Below, one piece after another: positions 1 through 10,080 of a stretch of DNA of 64,000 nt. Within the stretch, counting starts at the first letter, position 1. Each line of letters begins with the position of its first letter. The notes beneath the pieces were generated by a model. The model did not search any database, was not told where the DNA came from, and worked only from the letters and a program-made list of their open reading frames with translations. A program made the translations under genes and the position numbers. Origin of the DNA: Sulfuritalea sp. (GTDB lineage Bacteria; Pseudomonadota; Gammaproteobacteria; Burkholderiales; Rhodocyclaceae). Location: NCBI GenBank assembly GCA_023700805.1, contig JAMPYF010000003.1:62001-126000 (forward strand). The letters are read 5' to 3'.

Positions 1-6
1 ATGGGT

Positions 7-83
7 TGGCTGGGGAGGAAGGATTCGAACCTTCGCATGCTGGAATCAAAATCCAGTGCCTTAACCAACTTGGCGACTCCCCA
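7..83 (-). tRNA. tRNA-Gln (anticodon TTG)
   Basis: Read on the minus strand this folds as a full cloverleaf. The acceptor arms TGGGGAG and CTCCCCA pair perfectly. The anticodon stem CTGGA/TCCAG encloses the seven-base loop TTTTGAT, giving anticodon TTG (reads CAA, Gln). The T-loop contains GTTCGAATC. The discriminator base is G and the 3' CCA is encoded (positions 7-9). It lies just upstream of ispE on the same strand in transcription order ispE then tRNA, an arrangement familiar in Betaproteobacteria. Confidence 0.96.
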
Positions 84-151
84 ACATCGAGACCCCAGCC
101 TGAGGGCGGAGGTCGAAAGGACGCGCATTTTCGGGGTTTTCGCCCCCGCTG

Positions 152-991
152 TCAAATAATCGCGAGCGGATGCCGGTCCAGTCCGGCGGCGACAAAGCCT
201 TTCATGTCGGCGGGCAGCGCGGCCAGGGCAGCCTGCGCGGCGGCCTCCTGGGCAAACTCGACGAAGCAGCAAGCGCCGGATCCGCTCATGCGCGCGTCGC
301 CATAGTGCCGCAGCCAGTCGAGATGGCGCGCCACCTCGGGATACAGAGCGCAGGCCACGGCTTCGAGATCGTTGCGGCCGAATCCCGGGCGCCAGTCGGC
401 GGCGGCAATGGCCGGCGTGTCGCGGCGCAGCGCTGCGGAACGAAATATCTCGGGCGTCGGCACGGCGACCGCGGGCACCAGCACCAGATACCAGGCCGGC
501 GGCAGCGAAACATCCGTGAAGTGCTCGCCCACGCCCTCGGCAAAACTGCTGCGACCATGCACGAAGATCGGCACATCGGCGCCCAGCGCGAGGCCGATGC
601 GCTGCAAGCGGGAGGAATCGAGGCCGGTGCGCCACAGGCGATTGAGCGCCAGCAGCGTGGTCGCCGCGTCCGAACTGCCGCCACCCAGCCCGCCGCCCAT
701 GGGCAGGCGCTTTTCCAGATGCAGGCTGACGCCGTCGGTGGCGCCGGTCGCCGCGCGCAGGGCGTTTGCCGCGCGCACCGTCAGATCGGTTTCCGGCGGC
801 ACGCCGGGCAAGGGCGTCGCCAGCACGATGCGGCCATCGCTGCGCGGCTCGCAGCGCAACTTGTCGCCGCAGGCGAGGAAGCGGAACACGGTTTGCAGCA
901 AATGGTAGCCGTCGGCGCGACGGCCGACCACATGCAGGAACAGGTTGAGCTTGGCCGGCGCCGGCCAGTCGCGCTGCCAGTCAGTCACCAT
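152..991 (-). CDS. ispE: 4-diphosphocytidyl-2-C-methyl-D-erythritol kinase
   Basis: This GHMP-family kinase phosphorylates CDP-methylerythritol in the cytosolic MEP isoprenoid pathway. The 279-aa protein has the usual family length. The N-terminus PAPAKLNLFLHV carries the substrate-binding Lys-Leu-Asn motif. The ATP-binding GHMP loop PMGGGLGGGSSDAA is intact near residue 95, and the C-terminal GARMSGSGACCF motif is present. The start ATG overlaps the last 11 bases of lolB, so the two are translationally coupled. The lolB-ispE-tRNA-Gln order is common in Betaproteobacteria. Confidence 0.97.
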   Translation of the reverse strand: MVTDWQRDWPAPAKLNLFLHVVGRRADGYHLLQTVFRFLACGDKLRCEPRSDGRIVLATPLPGVPPETDLTVRAANALRAATGATDGVSLHLEKRLPMGGGLGGGSSDAATTLLALNRLWRTGLDSSRLQRIGLALGADVPIFVHGRSSFAEGVGEHFTDVSLPPAWYLVLVPAVAVPTPEIFRSAALRRDTPAIAAADWRPGFGRNDLEAVACALYPEVARHLDWLRHYGDARMSGSGACCFVEFAQEAAAQAALAALPADMKGFVAAGLDRHPLAII

Positions 992-1508
992 CGCCCCAGT
1001 CGTCGATCACTATCCTCAGCTCGATGTCGCCGCGGCGCGCTTCGAGGCGTCGCGGAAGTTGGTGCTGGCGCCACGGCGCGCTTTCGGTCACGGCGATGCG
1101 CCAGCCCTCGACTTCGCCGACCAGGGCCGGCTGCGCGCCGCGCAGCCACTCGGCGAGCAGGTCCAGCGGCAAGGGCGCGCCGAACAGACGTTGCGCCAGC
1201 GCGCCCAGGTCCGGTTCGCGCCGTTCGGCCTCGCCGGGCACCAGCAGCCAGGCGCCGGAAGCATCGCGCCCCAGTTCGGCCAGGCCCTGCCCCAGCGGCG
1301 AGGAAAACAGCACCACGTCGCGCCCCGGCGCGTGCTGCCAGTCGAACTGCAGGTGGTCGCTGCGCTCGCCCTGACGCAGCGAAATGCGCCCATGGGCCGC
1401 AAAGTTCTGCAGCGGCGGACCGAGCACCTGGGTCGATTCGGGAAGGGTCTGCATCTCGCCGCAAGCCGCCAGCAACAGTGCGGCCAGGCAAACCAGGAAC
1501 GAGCGCAT
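981..1508 (-). CDS. lolB: outer-membrane lipoprotein LolB
   Basis: LolB accepts lipoproteins from LolA and inserts them into the inner leaflet of the outer membrane. The 175-aa product starts with a lipoprotein signal ending in the lipobox LLAAC (Cys16), followed by the LolB-like segment 'FAAHGRISLRQGERSDHLQFDW' region (split: FAAHGRISLRQG, then SDHLQFDWQH), typical of the beta-half-barrel start. It is slightly short for the family. Its stop overlaps the ispE start and it follows the TPR gene by 8 bases, so all three are probably one transcript. One variant copy of the dispersed 22-nt repeat lies inside (1057-1078). Confidence 0.9.
   Translation of the reverse strand: MRSFLVCLAALLLAACGEMQTLPESTQVLGPPLQNFAAHGRISLRQGERSDHLQFDWQHAPGRDVVLFSSPLGQGLAELGRDASGAWLLVPGEAERREPDLGALAQRLFGAPLPLDLLAEWLRGAQPALVGEVEGWRIAVTESAPWRQHQLPRRLEARRGDIELRIVIDDWGDGD
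1057..1078 (+). repeat. Dispersed 22-nt repeat, copy 1 (variant)
   Basis: AGTTGGTGCTGGCG, two bases, then ACGGCG; one core mismatch to the consensus AGTTGGCGCTGGCG. It sits inside lolB, antisense to it, and reads as WRQHQL in the LolB frame. That differs from the peptide encoded at the other copies, so conservation is at the DNA level. Confidence 0.6.
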
Positions 1509-1516
1509 CAGGACTC

Positions 1517-3217
1517 TCAGCGCGCGAATCGCTTGATGGTCGCGCCCAGTGCCTCATTGGTCGGATGCGCCTTGGCCGCCTCCCGCCAAATCGCCAATGC
1601 CTCTTCGGAGCGCCCGAGTACCCACAGCACTTCACCGATATGGGCGGCAATTTCGGGGTCGGGCCGCTTGGCAAAAGCCGCCTGCAGGGCCTCCAGGGCA
1701 GCCGCGGATTTGCCCTGACGAAACAGCACCCAGCCCTTGCTGTCGAGAATGAAGGGGTCGTCCGGCGTCAGTGACAAGGCCTTGTCGATCAACTGCGCGG
1801 CTTCGTCGAGCCGCAGATTGCGGTCCGCCAGCGAATAGCCGAGCGCGTTGTAGCCCTGGGGCGACTCCGGCTTGAGCGCGATCAGGCGCCGCAGATGGCG
1901 CTCCATCTCATCCAACTTGCCCAGTTTCTCTGCGGCCAGCGCCGTCTCGTAGAGGATATCGGGCTGGTCCGGCTGGACTTCCAGCATTTTGGCGAGAAAG
2001 GCGAAGGCCTCTTCGTGGCGTCCGGCATCGCGCAGCAACTGGGCCTCGGCCACCACCAGACGCATGTCGTCGGGCGCATTCGCACGCGCCGCGACGAGCC
2101 GCGCGCGCGCCTCGTCGAACTTGTTCTGGCGCAGCAGGACCTGGGTGGCCCGCACCATCGCCGGCATGGCATGTTCGCCGGCCGTCACCTGGTCGTACCA
2201 GCGCAAGGCCTCGTCGGGACGCTTGTCCTGGTCGGCGATCTGCCCCAGGTAGAAGCGCGCCGGGTTCAGGTCGCCGCGCCCGATTTCGACGAAACGCTTG
2301 AGTTGCCGCTCGGCTTCCGCCGCGTCATTGACCTGCAGGGAAAGCACCCCGACCGCATAGAGTATGTCCGGAATATCGGGATTGGCCGCGAGCAAACGAC
2401 GAAACTCGACACGCGCGGCTTCATAGTTCTTTTCAGCCACCAGGCCCCGGGCATAGGCCAGACGGGCCTGCTGGGCATCGGGGTGGGCATCGAGCCAGGT
2501 TTTCAGGAAATCGAGTTGCGCCGCGCCCTTGGGCAACAGCTCCGCCTTGAACAAGGCCGCCAGCTCCCAGTTCGGACGCAGCGCCAGCGCCTGGTCCGTT
2601 TCACTGCGCGCGCGGTCGGGATTTCCCGCCGCCGCGGCCACCTGGGCGCGGATCAAACGGGCTTCGGGCAGCGCGGGATAGGGCTCGGTCAGCTGGTCGA
2701 ACAAGCGCTGGACTGCCGGCTTGTCCGGATAGCGGGCGAAGGCGCGCATCATGCGGATCAGCGCGTCGCCAATGTTCGGAGCTTCCGCCGCCAGGTCGCG
2801 GGCGAGATTGCCGGCCAGTTCATCGATGCGGCCGTTGGCCAGCAGCAGCGTCGCCTCCATCTGCTTTGCCTGTTGCGACGCGGGCTCCAGGCTCAGCCAC
2901 AGCCGCGTGGCCTCCAGCGCCGCGTCATACTGACGCGCATGAAAGGCGATCTCGGCCGCCCGGCGCACCACACGCGGATCGCGGGTGCTCTTCGCCAGAT
3001 CGAGATAGGCACCGGCCGAAAGCCCGAACTGGCCTCGCTGCGCGGCGATTTCGGCGAGCAGGAACTGATAGAGAATCTGCCCGGTCAGTTCCTGCTTCGG
3101 CAGCCGGTCTTCCTGCTTCTCGGGCGCTGGCGCGCCGGCGGCGGGGGGCGTCTGCGACCATGCGCACATGCTGGCCAATGCGAGCGATAGCGCGAGGACA
3201 GGGGAACGGAACTTCAT
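1517..3217 (-). CDS. Secreted TPR-repeat protein
   Basis: The 566-aa protein has a signal peptide (MKFRSPVLALSLALASMCAWSQ, cleavage near AWSQ) followed by many tandem tetratricopeptide helices, for example around 'GYNALGYSLADRNLRLDEA' and 'PFILDSKGWVLFRQGKSAAA'. It is therefore probably a periplasmic or outer-membrane-associated scaffold. Proteins of this type lie beside lolB/ispE in related bacteria but have no assigned role that I know. I chose the ATG at 3217 because the signal peptide begins there; an ATG at 3241 would add eight unlikely residues. It is divergent from mutM. Confidence 0.85.
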   Translation of the reverse strand: MKFRSPVLALSLALASMCAWSQTPPAAGAPAPEKQEDRLPKQELTGQILYQFLLAEIAAQRGQFGLSAGAYLDLAKSTRDPRVVRRAAEIAFHARQYDAALEATRLWLSLEPASQQAKQMEATLLLANGRIDELAGNLARDLAAEAPNIGDALIRMMRAFARYPDKPAVQRLFDQLTEPYPALPEARLIRAQVAAAAGNPDRARSETDQALALRPNWELAALFKAELLPKGAAQLDFLKTWLDAHPDAQQARLAYARGLVAEKNYEAARVEFRRLLAANPDIPDILYAVGVLSLQVNDAAEAERQLKRFVEIGRGDLNPARFYLGQIADQDKRPDEALRWYDQVTAGEHAMPAMVRATQVLLRQNKFDEARARLVAARANAPDDMRLVVAEAQLLRDAGRHEEAFAFLAKMLEVQPDQPDILYETALAAEKLGKLDEMERHLRRLIALKPESPQGYNALGYSLADRNLRLDEAAQLIDKALSLTPDDPFILDSKGWVLFRQGKSAAALEALQAAFAKRPDPEIAAHIGEVLWVLGRSEEALAIWREAAKAHPTNEALGATIKRFAR

Positions 3218-3316
3218 GAGCGCGGTACCTGAGGGGAACACTGCTGTCGAACACTACCGTCACATACAATGCGGTGATGTTAGCAGTTTCGCCCCTGGTT
3301 TCGTGCGCGGCCCGGC

Positions 3317-4141
3317 ATGCCTGAACTGCCCGAGGTCGAAGTCACCCGTCGCGGCATAGCGCCGGTGCTGGTCGGCAAGCGTGTCGCATCCGTGACCGTG
3401 CGGGTACCGGCACTGCGCTATCCGCTGCCGACGCACCTCGACCGCACGCTCGGCGGCCGCCATCTGGAGTCGGTAAGCCGTCGCGGCAAATATCTGCTGC
3501 TGGATTTCGGCAACGGACACCTGCTGATCCATCTCGGCATGTCCGGCAGCCTGCGGTTGGTGCCGGCCAGGCTGCCGGCCGAGAAGCACGATCATTTCGA
3601 TCTGGTATTCGGCACCGGGAGCAGCAAGCTGGCCTTGCGCCTGAGGGACCCGCGGCGCTTCGGCGCCATTCTCTGGCTGGCCCAGGATCCCTTTGCGCAT
3701 CCGCTGCTGGCGGTGCTCGGCATCGAACCGCTGGCCGAAGAGTTCACCGCCACCTGGCTCAAGCACGAGTACGCCGGCCTTGCGGCGGCGATCAAGCCGA
3801 CCCTGATGGACAGCCATCGCGTGGTCGGCATCGGCAACATCTATGCTTCCGAAAGCCTGTACCGCGCCGGCATCGACCCGCGCACGGCCGCCGGCCGGAT
3901 TTCGCTCAAACGCCTGGCACGCCTGGTGCCGGCCATCAAGGCGACGCTGAGCGCCGCCATCGACGCCGGCGGCAGCAGCCTGCGCGACTTCATCCATTCC
4001 GATGGAAGCTCGGGCTATTTCCAGCAGCAGTATTTTGTTTACGGCCGCGGCGGCGAACCCTGCCGCATCTGTGGCCGCCCGATCAGGGAATTGCGCCAGG
4101 GGCAGCGCGCAAGCTACTTCTGCGCGTACTGCCAGCGCTAG
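3317..4141 (+). CDS. mutM: formamidopyrimidine-DNA glycosylase
   Basis: MutM/Fpg excises 8-oxoguanine and other oxidised purines and nicks the abasic site. The 274-aa product begins MPELPEVE, giving the catalytic Pro after Met removal and the Glu next to it. A Lys in RRGKYLLL (about residue 57) is the conserved DNA-binding lysine. The C-terminal zinc finger CRICG ... CAYC is complete. It stands alone on the plus strand, divergent from the TPR gene. A TACAAT hexamer at 3265-3270 could be its -10 element, but no good -35 is visible. Confidence 0.96.
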   Translation: MPELPEVEVTRRGIAPVLVGKRVASVTVRVPALRYPLPTHLDRTLGGRHLESVSRRGKYLLLDFGNGHLLIHLGMSGSLRLVPARLPAEKHDHFDLVFGTGSSKLALRLRDPRRFGAILWLAQDPFAHPLLAVLGIEPLAEEFTATWLKHEYAGLAAAIKPTLMDSHRVVGIGNIYASESLYRAGIDPRTAAGRISLKRLARLVPAIKATLSAAIDAGGSSLRDFIHSDGSSGYFQQQYFVYGRGGEPCRICGRPIRELRQGQRASYFCAYCQR

Positions 4142-4145
4142 CGCC

Positions 4146-5444
<1,299 letters not shown>

Positions 5445-5447
5445 TGG

Positions 5448-5628
5448 ACTACCCTCCCCCCGCCCCCGACCCCACTGCCGGCTCTGCATAGCCGGCCGGC
5501 TACGGCAGCGCGGAGCAGTGCTCCGCGAAACCCTGCCTTCGCCCCAAGGCAGGGGGTGACGGCGGTTCGCTGCTGCGCAGCTCCGTAACCTGGCGGCGCC
5601 GCCCTTGGGGCGGCCCTGCGGGCGGCGC
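5448..5628. repeat. Structured intergenic repeat, copy A
   Basis: About 180 bp between the second M16 gene and rsmD is clearly similar to 25304-25488. Hairpins seen in order: GCCGGCT/AGCCGGC (about 5477-5496), the near-perfect palindrome CGCGGAGCAGTGCTCCGCG, CCCTGCCTT/AAGGCAGGG, GCTGC-TGC-GCAGC, and a terminal 9-bp stem GCGCCGCCC/GGGCGGCGC (5596-5604 with 5620-5628) around a 15-base loop TTGGGGCGGCCCTGC. The left end supplies, in reverse complement, the rsmD Shine-Dalgarno. No coding potential is convincing. Confidence 0.8.
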
Positions 5629-5647
5629 TCACGGCCCCGACCCGGCG

Positions 5648-6937
5648 TTAGTCCGCCGCGACGACCACGGTAACCAGATTTTCCGGCTTCACATGGCGGG
5701 CGAAGGCAGCCTTGACCTGTTCGATGGTCACGGCCTTGACCCTGGCCGGAAAATCATCGAGATAAGTCAGCGGCAGGCCGTAGAAGCCGATCGCCGACAG
5801 ATAGCCGAGCAGCTTGGCATTGCTGTCCATGCGCAGCGCCAGGCCATCGACCATGTTCTTCTTCGCGGCGGCCAGCTCCTGCGGCGTCGGGCCTTTGGCC
5901 ATGTAGTCGGTGAGCACCTGGTCCACCACCTTGAGCGCCGCGTCCACCTGCTCGCGCTTGGTCTGCAGGCCGATCTCGAACGGGCCCTCGAGCTTGCGCG
6001 GGGCGAAGTAGGAATGCACGCTGTAGGCATAGCCGCGCTTTTCGCGGACTTCCTTCATCAGGCGCGAGACGAAGCCGCCGCCGCCGAGGCTGTAGTTGCC
6101 CACCAGCAGCGGAAAATAGTCGGGATCGCTGCGGCTGATCGCCGGCAGGCCGACATGCACGTGACTCTGCACCGCCGGGTGGGGAATCTTGATCGTCTGC
6201 CGCAGCGGCTTCTTGACCGGCGGCGGCACGAGGTCGCCGCCGCCCGACGGCAGGGCTTCGGTCAGGCGCTGGGCGATCGCCTCGGCCTCGGCGCGCGAGA
6301 CGTCGCCGATGATCGAAACCACGGCGCCCCGGGCGCCGTAATGCTGGCGATGGAAGGCGACCAGGTCGTCGCGCGTAATGGCGCTCACGCTGTCGACCGA
6401 CGGGCTGACGCCGTAGGGATGATCGGGATAGATGGCCGCGGCGAAGCGCTTGCCGGCGATGGCGTCGGGCCGCGTTTCGGCTTCGCGGATGCCGGCGATG
6501 CTGCGGCCCTTTTCGCGCTCCAGCACCGCTTGGGGGAAAGTTGGCGCTGACAGCACGGTGCGCATCAGCTCCAGCGCGGCCTCGCGTTCGGCCTGGGTCG
6601 ACAGCGTGCGCAGACTGACGCTGGCGCGGTCGCTGTCGGCCCCGCCGCCCAGCCGCGCGCCGAGATCGACCAGGCGCCCCGAGATCTTCTCTTCATCCAG
6701 ATCGGCGGCGCCGGCTTCGAGCAGGTTGCGGGTCAGGCCGGCGAGGCCCGCCTTGGCGGCGGGAACGAAGGCGCCGCCGCCGGCGAAATCGATCTGGACG
6801 TCGAGGATGGGCAACAGCCGCGTTTCGATGAAATACACCTTGGCCCCCGAGGGCGCCGTCCAGTGCTCGATCTTGACTCCCGCCAGGGCGAAGGTCGGGG
6901 TCAGGAACGACAACAGGAAAAATATCAGGATACGCAT
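5648..6937 (-). CDS. M16 peptidase-like protein, probably non-catalytic subunit
   Basis: The 429-aa secreted protein has a signal peptide (MRILIFFLLSFLTPTFALA) and the two-domain M16 fold, including the R/Y motif region EKRGYAYSVHSYF in the C-terminal half. The zinc motif HxxEH of active M16 enzymes is missing from the N-terminal half, so it is probably the partner of the active subunit encoded immediately upstream. Its start overlaps the stop of that gene by one base (6937). The pair resembles the heterodimeric bacterial M16 peptidases of the PqqL/processing-peptidase type. The substrate is unknown. Confidence 0.88.
   Translation of the reverse strand: MRILIFFLLSFLTPTFALAGVKIEHWTAPSGAKVYFIETRLLPILDVQIDFAGGGAFVPAAKAGLAGLTRNLLEAGAADLDEEKISGRLVDLGARLGGGADSDRASVSLRTLSTQAEREAALELMRTVLSAPTFPQAVLEREKGRSIAGIREAETRPDAIAGKRFAAAIYPDHPYGVSPSVDSVSAITRDDLVAFHRQHYGARGAVVSIIGDVSRAEAEAIAQRLTEALPSGGGDLVPPPVKKPLRQTIKIPHPAVQSHVHVGLPAISRSDPDYFPLLVGNYSLGGGGFVSRLMKEVREKRGYAYSVHSYFAPRKLEGPFEIGLQTKREQVDAALKVVDQVLTDYMAKGPTPQELAAAKKNMVDGLALRMDSNAKLLGYLSAIGFYGLPLTYLDDFPARVKAVTIEQVKAAFARHVKPENLVTVVVAAD
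6538..6559 (+). repeat. Dispersed 22-nt repeat, copy 2 (diverged)
   Basis: AGTTGGCGCTGACA, two bases, then ACGGTG. It matches the consensus except two core bases and one flank base. It lies within the non-catalytic M16 gene, antisense to it. It is the weakest copy and might be chance on its own. Confidence 0.45.
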
Positions 6938-8301
6938 CAGTGCCTCACTGCCCCGGAGGGTTTCTTGTGTTTGTCATTATCGAGGGGCTGCGGATCGAGC
7001 ACCGCGATGCTCAGGGTGTCGTCCGAGAAATACTTCTTCGCCACCGCCTGGACTTCGTCCGAGCTCACGCTTTTGAGCTTTTCCAGCAGCACGTCGATGT
7101 CGCGCCAGGACACACCGGCCGCTTCGAGGCCGCCGATTTCCATGGCCTGCGCCATCAGCGAATCGCGCTTGTAGATCTGCGCCGCGACCGACTGGGTCTT
7201 GACCCGCGCCAGTTCCTCGGCCGATACGCCTTCGTCCTGGATGCGCTTGATCTCGGCGCGCAGCGCGGCTTCCAGTTCGGCGACGGTCTTGCCTTCGGCC
7301 GGCTGGCCGTCCAGGGTGAAGCTGGCCTCACCGCGCAGCGTTCCGTCATAGCCGGCGCCGGCCGACTGGGCGACCTTGCTGCCGCGCACCAGATTCTTCG
7401 CGAAGCGCGAGGCATCGTGGCCGTCGAGCACCGCCGCCAGCACCTCGAGCGCATAGGGGTCGCGGTCCTTCTGCACGTCGCGCAGCCTGGGCGCCTTCCA
7501 GGACATGGCAATGTAGGGCAGCTTGGCCGGCGCCTTGACGCTTACCCGGCGGATGCCGGCCTGCTGCGGTTCGTTCTGCGGCTTGCGCTCCGGCAGCGGC
7601 TTCGCCTTGTGCGGGCCGTAGTACTTCTGCGCCAGGCGGAATACCTCGCGGTGATCGACGTCGCCCGCCACCACGACATAAGCATTGTTCGGCGCATACC
7701 AGGCGCGATACCAGGCGCGCGCGTCCTGCCAGGTCATGTGTTCGAGATCGTCCATCCAGCCGATGATCGGACGCCGATAGGGATGCGCCTGGAACATGGT
7801 CGAATTCAGCGTCTCATACACCAGAGCCTGCGGATTGTCGTCGGTGCGCAGCCGCCGCTCTTCCATGACCACCTTGATCTCGGCGGCGAACTCCTTGGCG
7901 TCGAGGGTCAGGTTGGCCATGCGGTCGGCTTCGAGCTTCATCATTTCCGGCAGCGCGCCCTTCGGCACGATCTGGAAGTAAGCGGTGTAGTCGCGGCTGG
8001 TGAAGGCATTGTCGCGGCCGCCGGCCTCGGCCACGCGCTTGTTGAACTCGCCCGACTTGAGATTCCTGGTGCCCTTGAACATCAGGTGCTCCAGCGCGTG
8101 GGCTACGCCCGAGGTGCCGTCCTTTTCGTCCATGCTGCCGGCGCGATACCAGACCATATGCACGGCGGTCGGCGCACGCGGGTCTTCCTTGACGATGACG
8201 CGCAGACCGTTGGCCAGTCGGGTTTCGAAGGGGTTGGCAAGAGTTGGCGCTGGCGCTACGGCGAATGCCAGCAGGACAAGCGGAGCAAGCAGTGGTTTCA
8301 T
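6937..8301 (-). CDS. M16 zinc metallopeptidase (catalytic subunit)
   Basis: The 454-aa periplasmic protease has a signal peptide ending near TLANPF and a complete inverted zinc motif HALEH (in GVAHALEHLMFKGT) with the downstream Glu region typical of pitrilysin/M16 enzymes. It is translationally linked to the non-catalytic partner downstream. The start region contains one exact copy of the dispersed 22-nt repeat (8242-8263), reading APAPTL inside the signal peptide. It is divergent from ftsY. The target peptide is unknown. Confidence 0.93.
   Translation of the reverse strand: MKPLLAPLVLLAFAVAPAPTLANPFETRLANGLRVIVKEDPRAPTAVHMVWYRAGSMDEKDGTSGVAHALEHLMFKGTRNLKSGEFNKRVAEAGGRDNAFTSRDYTAYFQIVPKGALPEMMKLEADRMANLTLDAKEFAAEIKVVMEERRLRTDDNPQALVYETLNSTMFQAHPYRRPIIGWMDDLEHMTWQDARAWYRAWYAPNNAYVVVAGDVDHREVFRLAQKYYGPHKAKPLPERKPQNEPQQAGIRRVSVKAPAKLPYIAMSWKAPRLRDVQKDRDPYALEVLAAVLDGHDASRFAKNLVRGSKVAQSAGAGYDGTLRGEASFTLDGQPAEGKTVAELEAALRAEIKRIQDEGVSAEELARVKTQSVAAQIYKRDSLMAQAMEIGGLEAAGVSWRDIDVLLEKLKSVSSDEVQAVAKKYFSDDTLSIAVLDPQPLDNDKHKKPSGAVRH
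8242..8263 (+). repeat. Dispersed 22-nt repeat, copy 3 (exact core)
   Basis: AGTTGGCGCTGGCG, two bases, ACGGCG, preceded by AAG. It is located in the signal-peptide codons of the catalytic M16 gene, opposite strand. Confidence 0.75.
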
Positions 8302-8399
8302 GTCAGGTCAATGGCGATCGGCGCTATGGGAGGAACGAAGTTTCGAAGCAGGCTCGTGCCCGTCTTGGCGGGCCTGGTGCCGGAGCCGAACGGGGCTTC

Positions 8400-8408
8400 T
8401 GTTAAAAT
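8400..8408 (+). promoter_or_regulatory. Probable extended -10 promoter of ftsYEX
   Basis: TGT-TAAAAT gives an extended -10 element 48 bases before the ftsY start, in the divergent gap between the M16 gene and ftsY. No strong -35 is visible, as expected for an extended -10 promoter. Confidence 0.45.
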
Positions 8409-8455
8409 CACAGTCGCGCATCTTAGCGCGGCTCCAGCCTCCGACCGCATTCCGC

Positions 8456-9433
8456 ATGTTTGGTTTCCTAAAGACGAAGGACCACCCCGCCGCCCAGGCA
8501 GCCGCAAGCCCGGCGCCGCGCGCCTCGTGGGGCGAACGCCTCAAGGCCGGACTTTCCCGCACCCGCGCCACCCTCAACACGCCGCTCGGCGAGCTGTTCA
8601 GCCGGGCCAAGATCGACGATGAGCTGCTCGAAGATCTGGAGAGCACGCTGCTGATGGCCGACTGCGGCGTCGAGGCGACGCACTGGCTGCTGGCCGAGCT
8701 CAAGGCCAGCGTCAAGCGCGACAAACTGGAAACCCCCGACCAGTTGCGCGCGGCGCTGGCGCAAGGGCTGCAAACCCTGCTCGCGCCGCTCGAGCAACCG
8801 CTGCAGGCCGATGGCCATCAGCCCTTCGTGATCATGATCGCCGGCGTCAATGGCGCCGGCAAGACCACCTCGATCGGCAAGCTGGCCAAGCACTTCCAGA
8901 GCCAGGGCAAGAGCGTGCTGCTGGCCGCCGGCGACACCTTCCGCGCCGCCGCGCGCGAGCAGCTGACGGAATGGGGCGAAAGAAACGGCGTCACGGTCAT
9001 CGCCCAGGAAGGCGGCGATCCCGCCGCCGTGGTGTTCGATGCAATCAGCGCCGCGCGCGCGCGCGGGATCGACGTGGTGCTGGCCGACACCGCCGGGCGC
9101 CTGCCGACGCAACTGCATCTGATGGAAGAAATCGCCAAGGTGCGCCGCGTGATCCAGAAGGCTCATGACACGGGTCCGCACGAGGTGCTGCTGGTGCTCG
9201 ACGCCAACATCGGCCAGAACGCCGTGCAGCAGGTCAAGGCCTTCGACAAGGCGATCGGCGTGACCGGACTGGTCATCACCAAGCTCGACGGCACCGCCAA
9301 GGGCGGCGTGCTCGCCGCGATCGCGCGCCAGTGCCCGAAGCCGGTGCGCTTCATCGGCGTCGGCGAGGGCATCGATGATTTGCAGACCTTCCGCGCCGGC
9401 GAGTTTGTCGAGGCACTGCTGGGACCGGGTTAG
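8456..9433 (+). CDS. ftsY: signal recognition particle receptor FtsY
   Basis: FtsY is the SRP receptor GTPase at the inner membrane that delivers ribosome-nascent-chain complexes to SecYEG. The 325-aa protein starts MFGFLKTK and has a short N-terminal extension before the helical N domain (about residues 40-110). The G domain motifs are [15 protein letters not shown] (P-loop), [19 protein letters not shown] and [10 protein letters not shown]. The long acidic A domain of E. coli FtsY is absent, as in many other bacteria. I chose the ATG at 8456; in-frame codons further upstream lie in the promoter. Its TAG overlaps the ftsE GTG. Confidence 0.96.
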   Translation: MFGFLKTKDHPAAQAAASPAPRASWGERLKAGLSRTRATLNTPLGELFSRAKIDDELLEDLESTLLMADCGVEATHWLLAELKASVKRDKLETPDQLRAALAQGLQTLLAPLEQPLQADGHQPFVIMIAGVNGAGKTTSIGKLAKHFQSQGKSVLLAAGDTFRAAAREQLTEWGERNGVTVIAQEGGDPAAVVFDAISAARARGIDVVLADTAGRLPTQLHLMEEIAKVRRVIQKAHDTGPHEVLLVLDANIGQNAVQQVKAFDKAIGVTGLVITKLDGTAKGGVLAAIARQCPKPVRFIGVGEGIDDLQTFRAGEFVEALLGPG

Positions 9434-10080
9434 TGATCCGCTTCGAGCGTGTTTCCAAGCGCTACCCGCCCGGCCTCGATGCGCTGTCGGATGTCAGCTG
9501 CGAGGTGACGGAACACGAAATGGCGCTGGTCTGCGGCCACTCCGGCGCAGGAAAATCGACCCTGCTCAAACTCATTGCGGGAATAGAAAAACCCAGCGGC
9601 GGTGCGCTGCTGATCGGCGGACAGAATCTGGCCGCGCTGCCGCGTTCGGCCCTGCCCTTCCTGCGCCGGCGCATCGGCATGGTGTTCCAGGATCAAAAGC
9701 TGCTGTTCGATCGGTCGGTGTTCGACAACGTCATGCTGCCGCTGGCGATCGTCGGCTTCCCGCGCCGGGACGCGGCGCAGCGCGTGCGCGCCGCGCTGGA
9801 CAAGGTGGGCCTGGCCAGCCGCGAGAAGGCCATGCCGGTCATGCTCTCCGGCGGCGAACAGCAGCGCCTGGCAATCGCCCGCGCCGTGGTGAACCGGCCG
9901 AGCCTGCTGCTGGCCGATGAACCCACGGCCCATCTCGATGCGCAAACCGCCGCCGACGTGGCGCGCATCTTCCATGAGTTCCACCACGTCGGCGTCACGG
10001 TATTGATCGCGACCTATGCCACCGAGCTGTTTCCCGCGGCGCGGCGCCTGCAGCTCGATCACGGCAGGCTGCTGTCATGA
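9433..10080 (+). CDS. ftsE: cell division ATP-binding protein FtsE
   Basis: FtsE is the ATPase of the FtsEX complex, which regulates periplasmic peptidoglycan hydrolases at the septum. The 215-aa ABC protein has Walker A ([13 protein letters not shown]), the Q-loop region VFQDQKLL, signature LSGGEQQR and Walker [10 protein letters not shown]. It uses a GTG start that overlaps the ftsY stop (TAGTG). It overlaps ftsX by four bases, the classic ftsYEX operon. Confidence 0.97.
   Translation: MIRFERVSKRYPPGLDALSDVSCEVTEHEMALVCGHSGAGKSTLLKLIAGIEKPSGGALLIGGQNLAALPRSALPFLRRRIGMVFQDQKLLFDRSVFDNVMLPLAIVGFPRRDAAQRVRAALDKVGLASREKAMPVMLSGGEQQRLAIARAVVNRPSLLLADEPTAHLDAQTAADVARIFHEFHHVGVTVLIATYATELFPAARRLQLDHGRLLS

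Noticed and set aside
170..1774. Long plus-strand open frame of over 500 codons across ispE and lolB
   Set aside because: It is a GC-rich antisense shadow. ispE and lolB on the minus strand have all family motifs; the plus frame has none.
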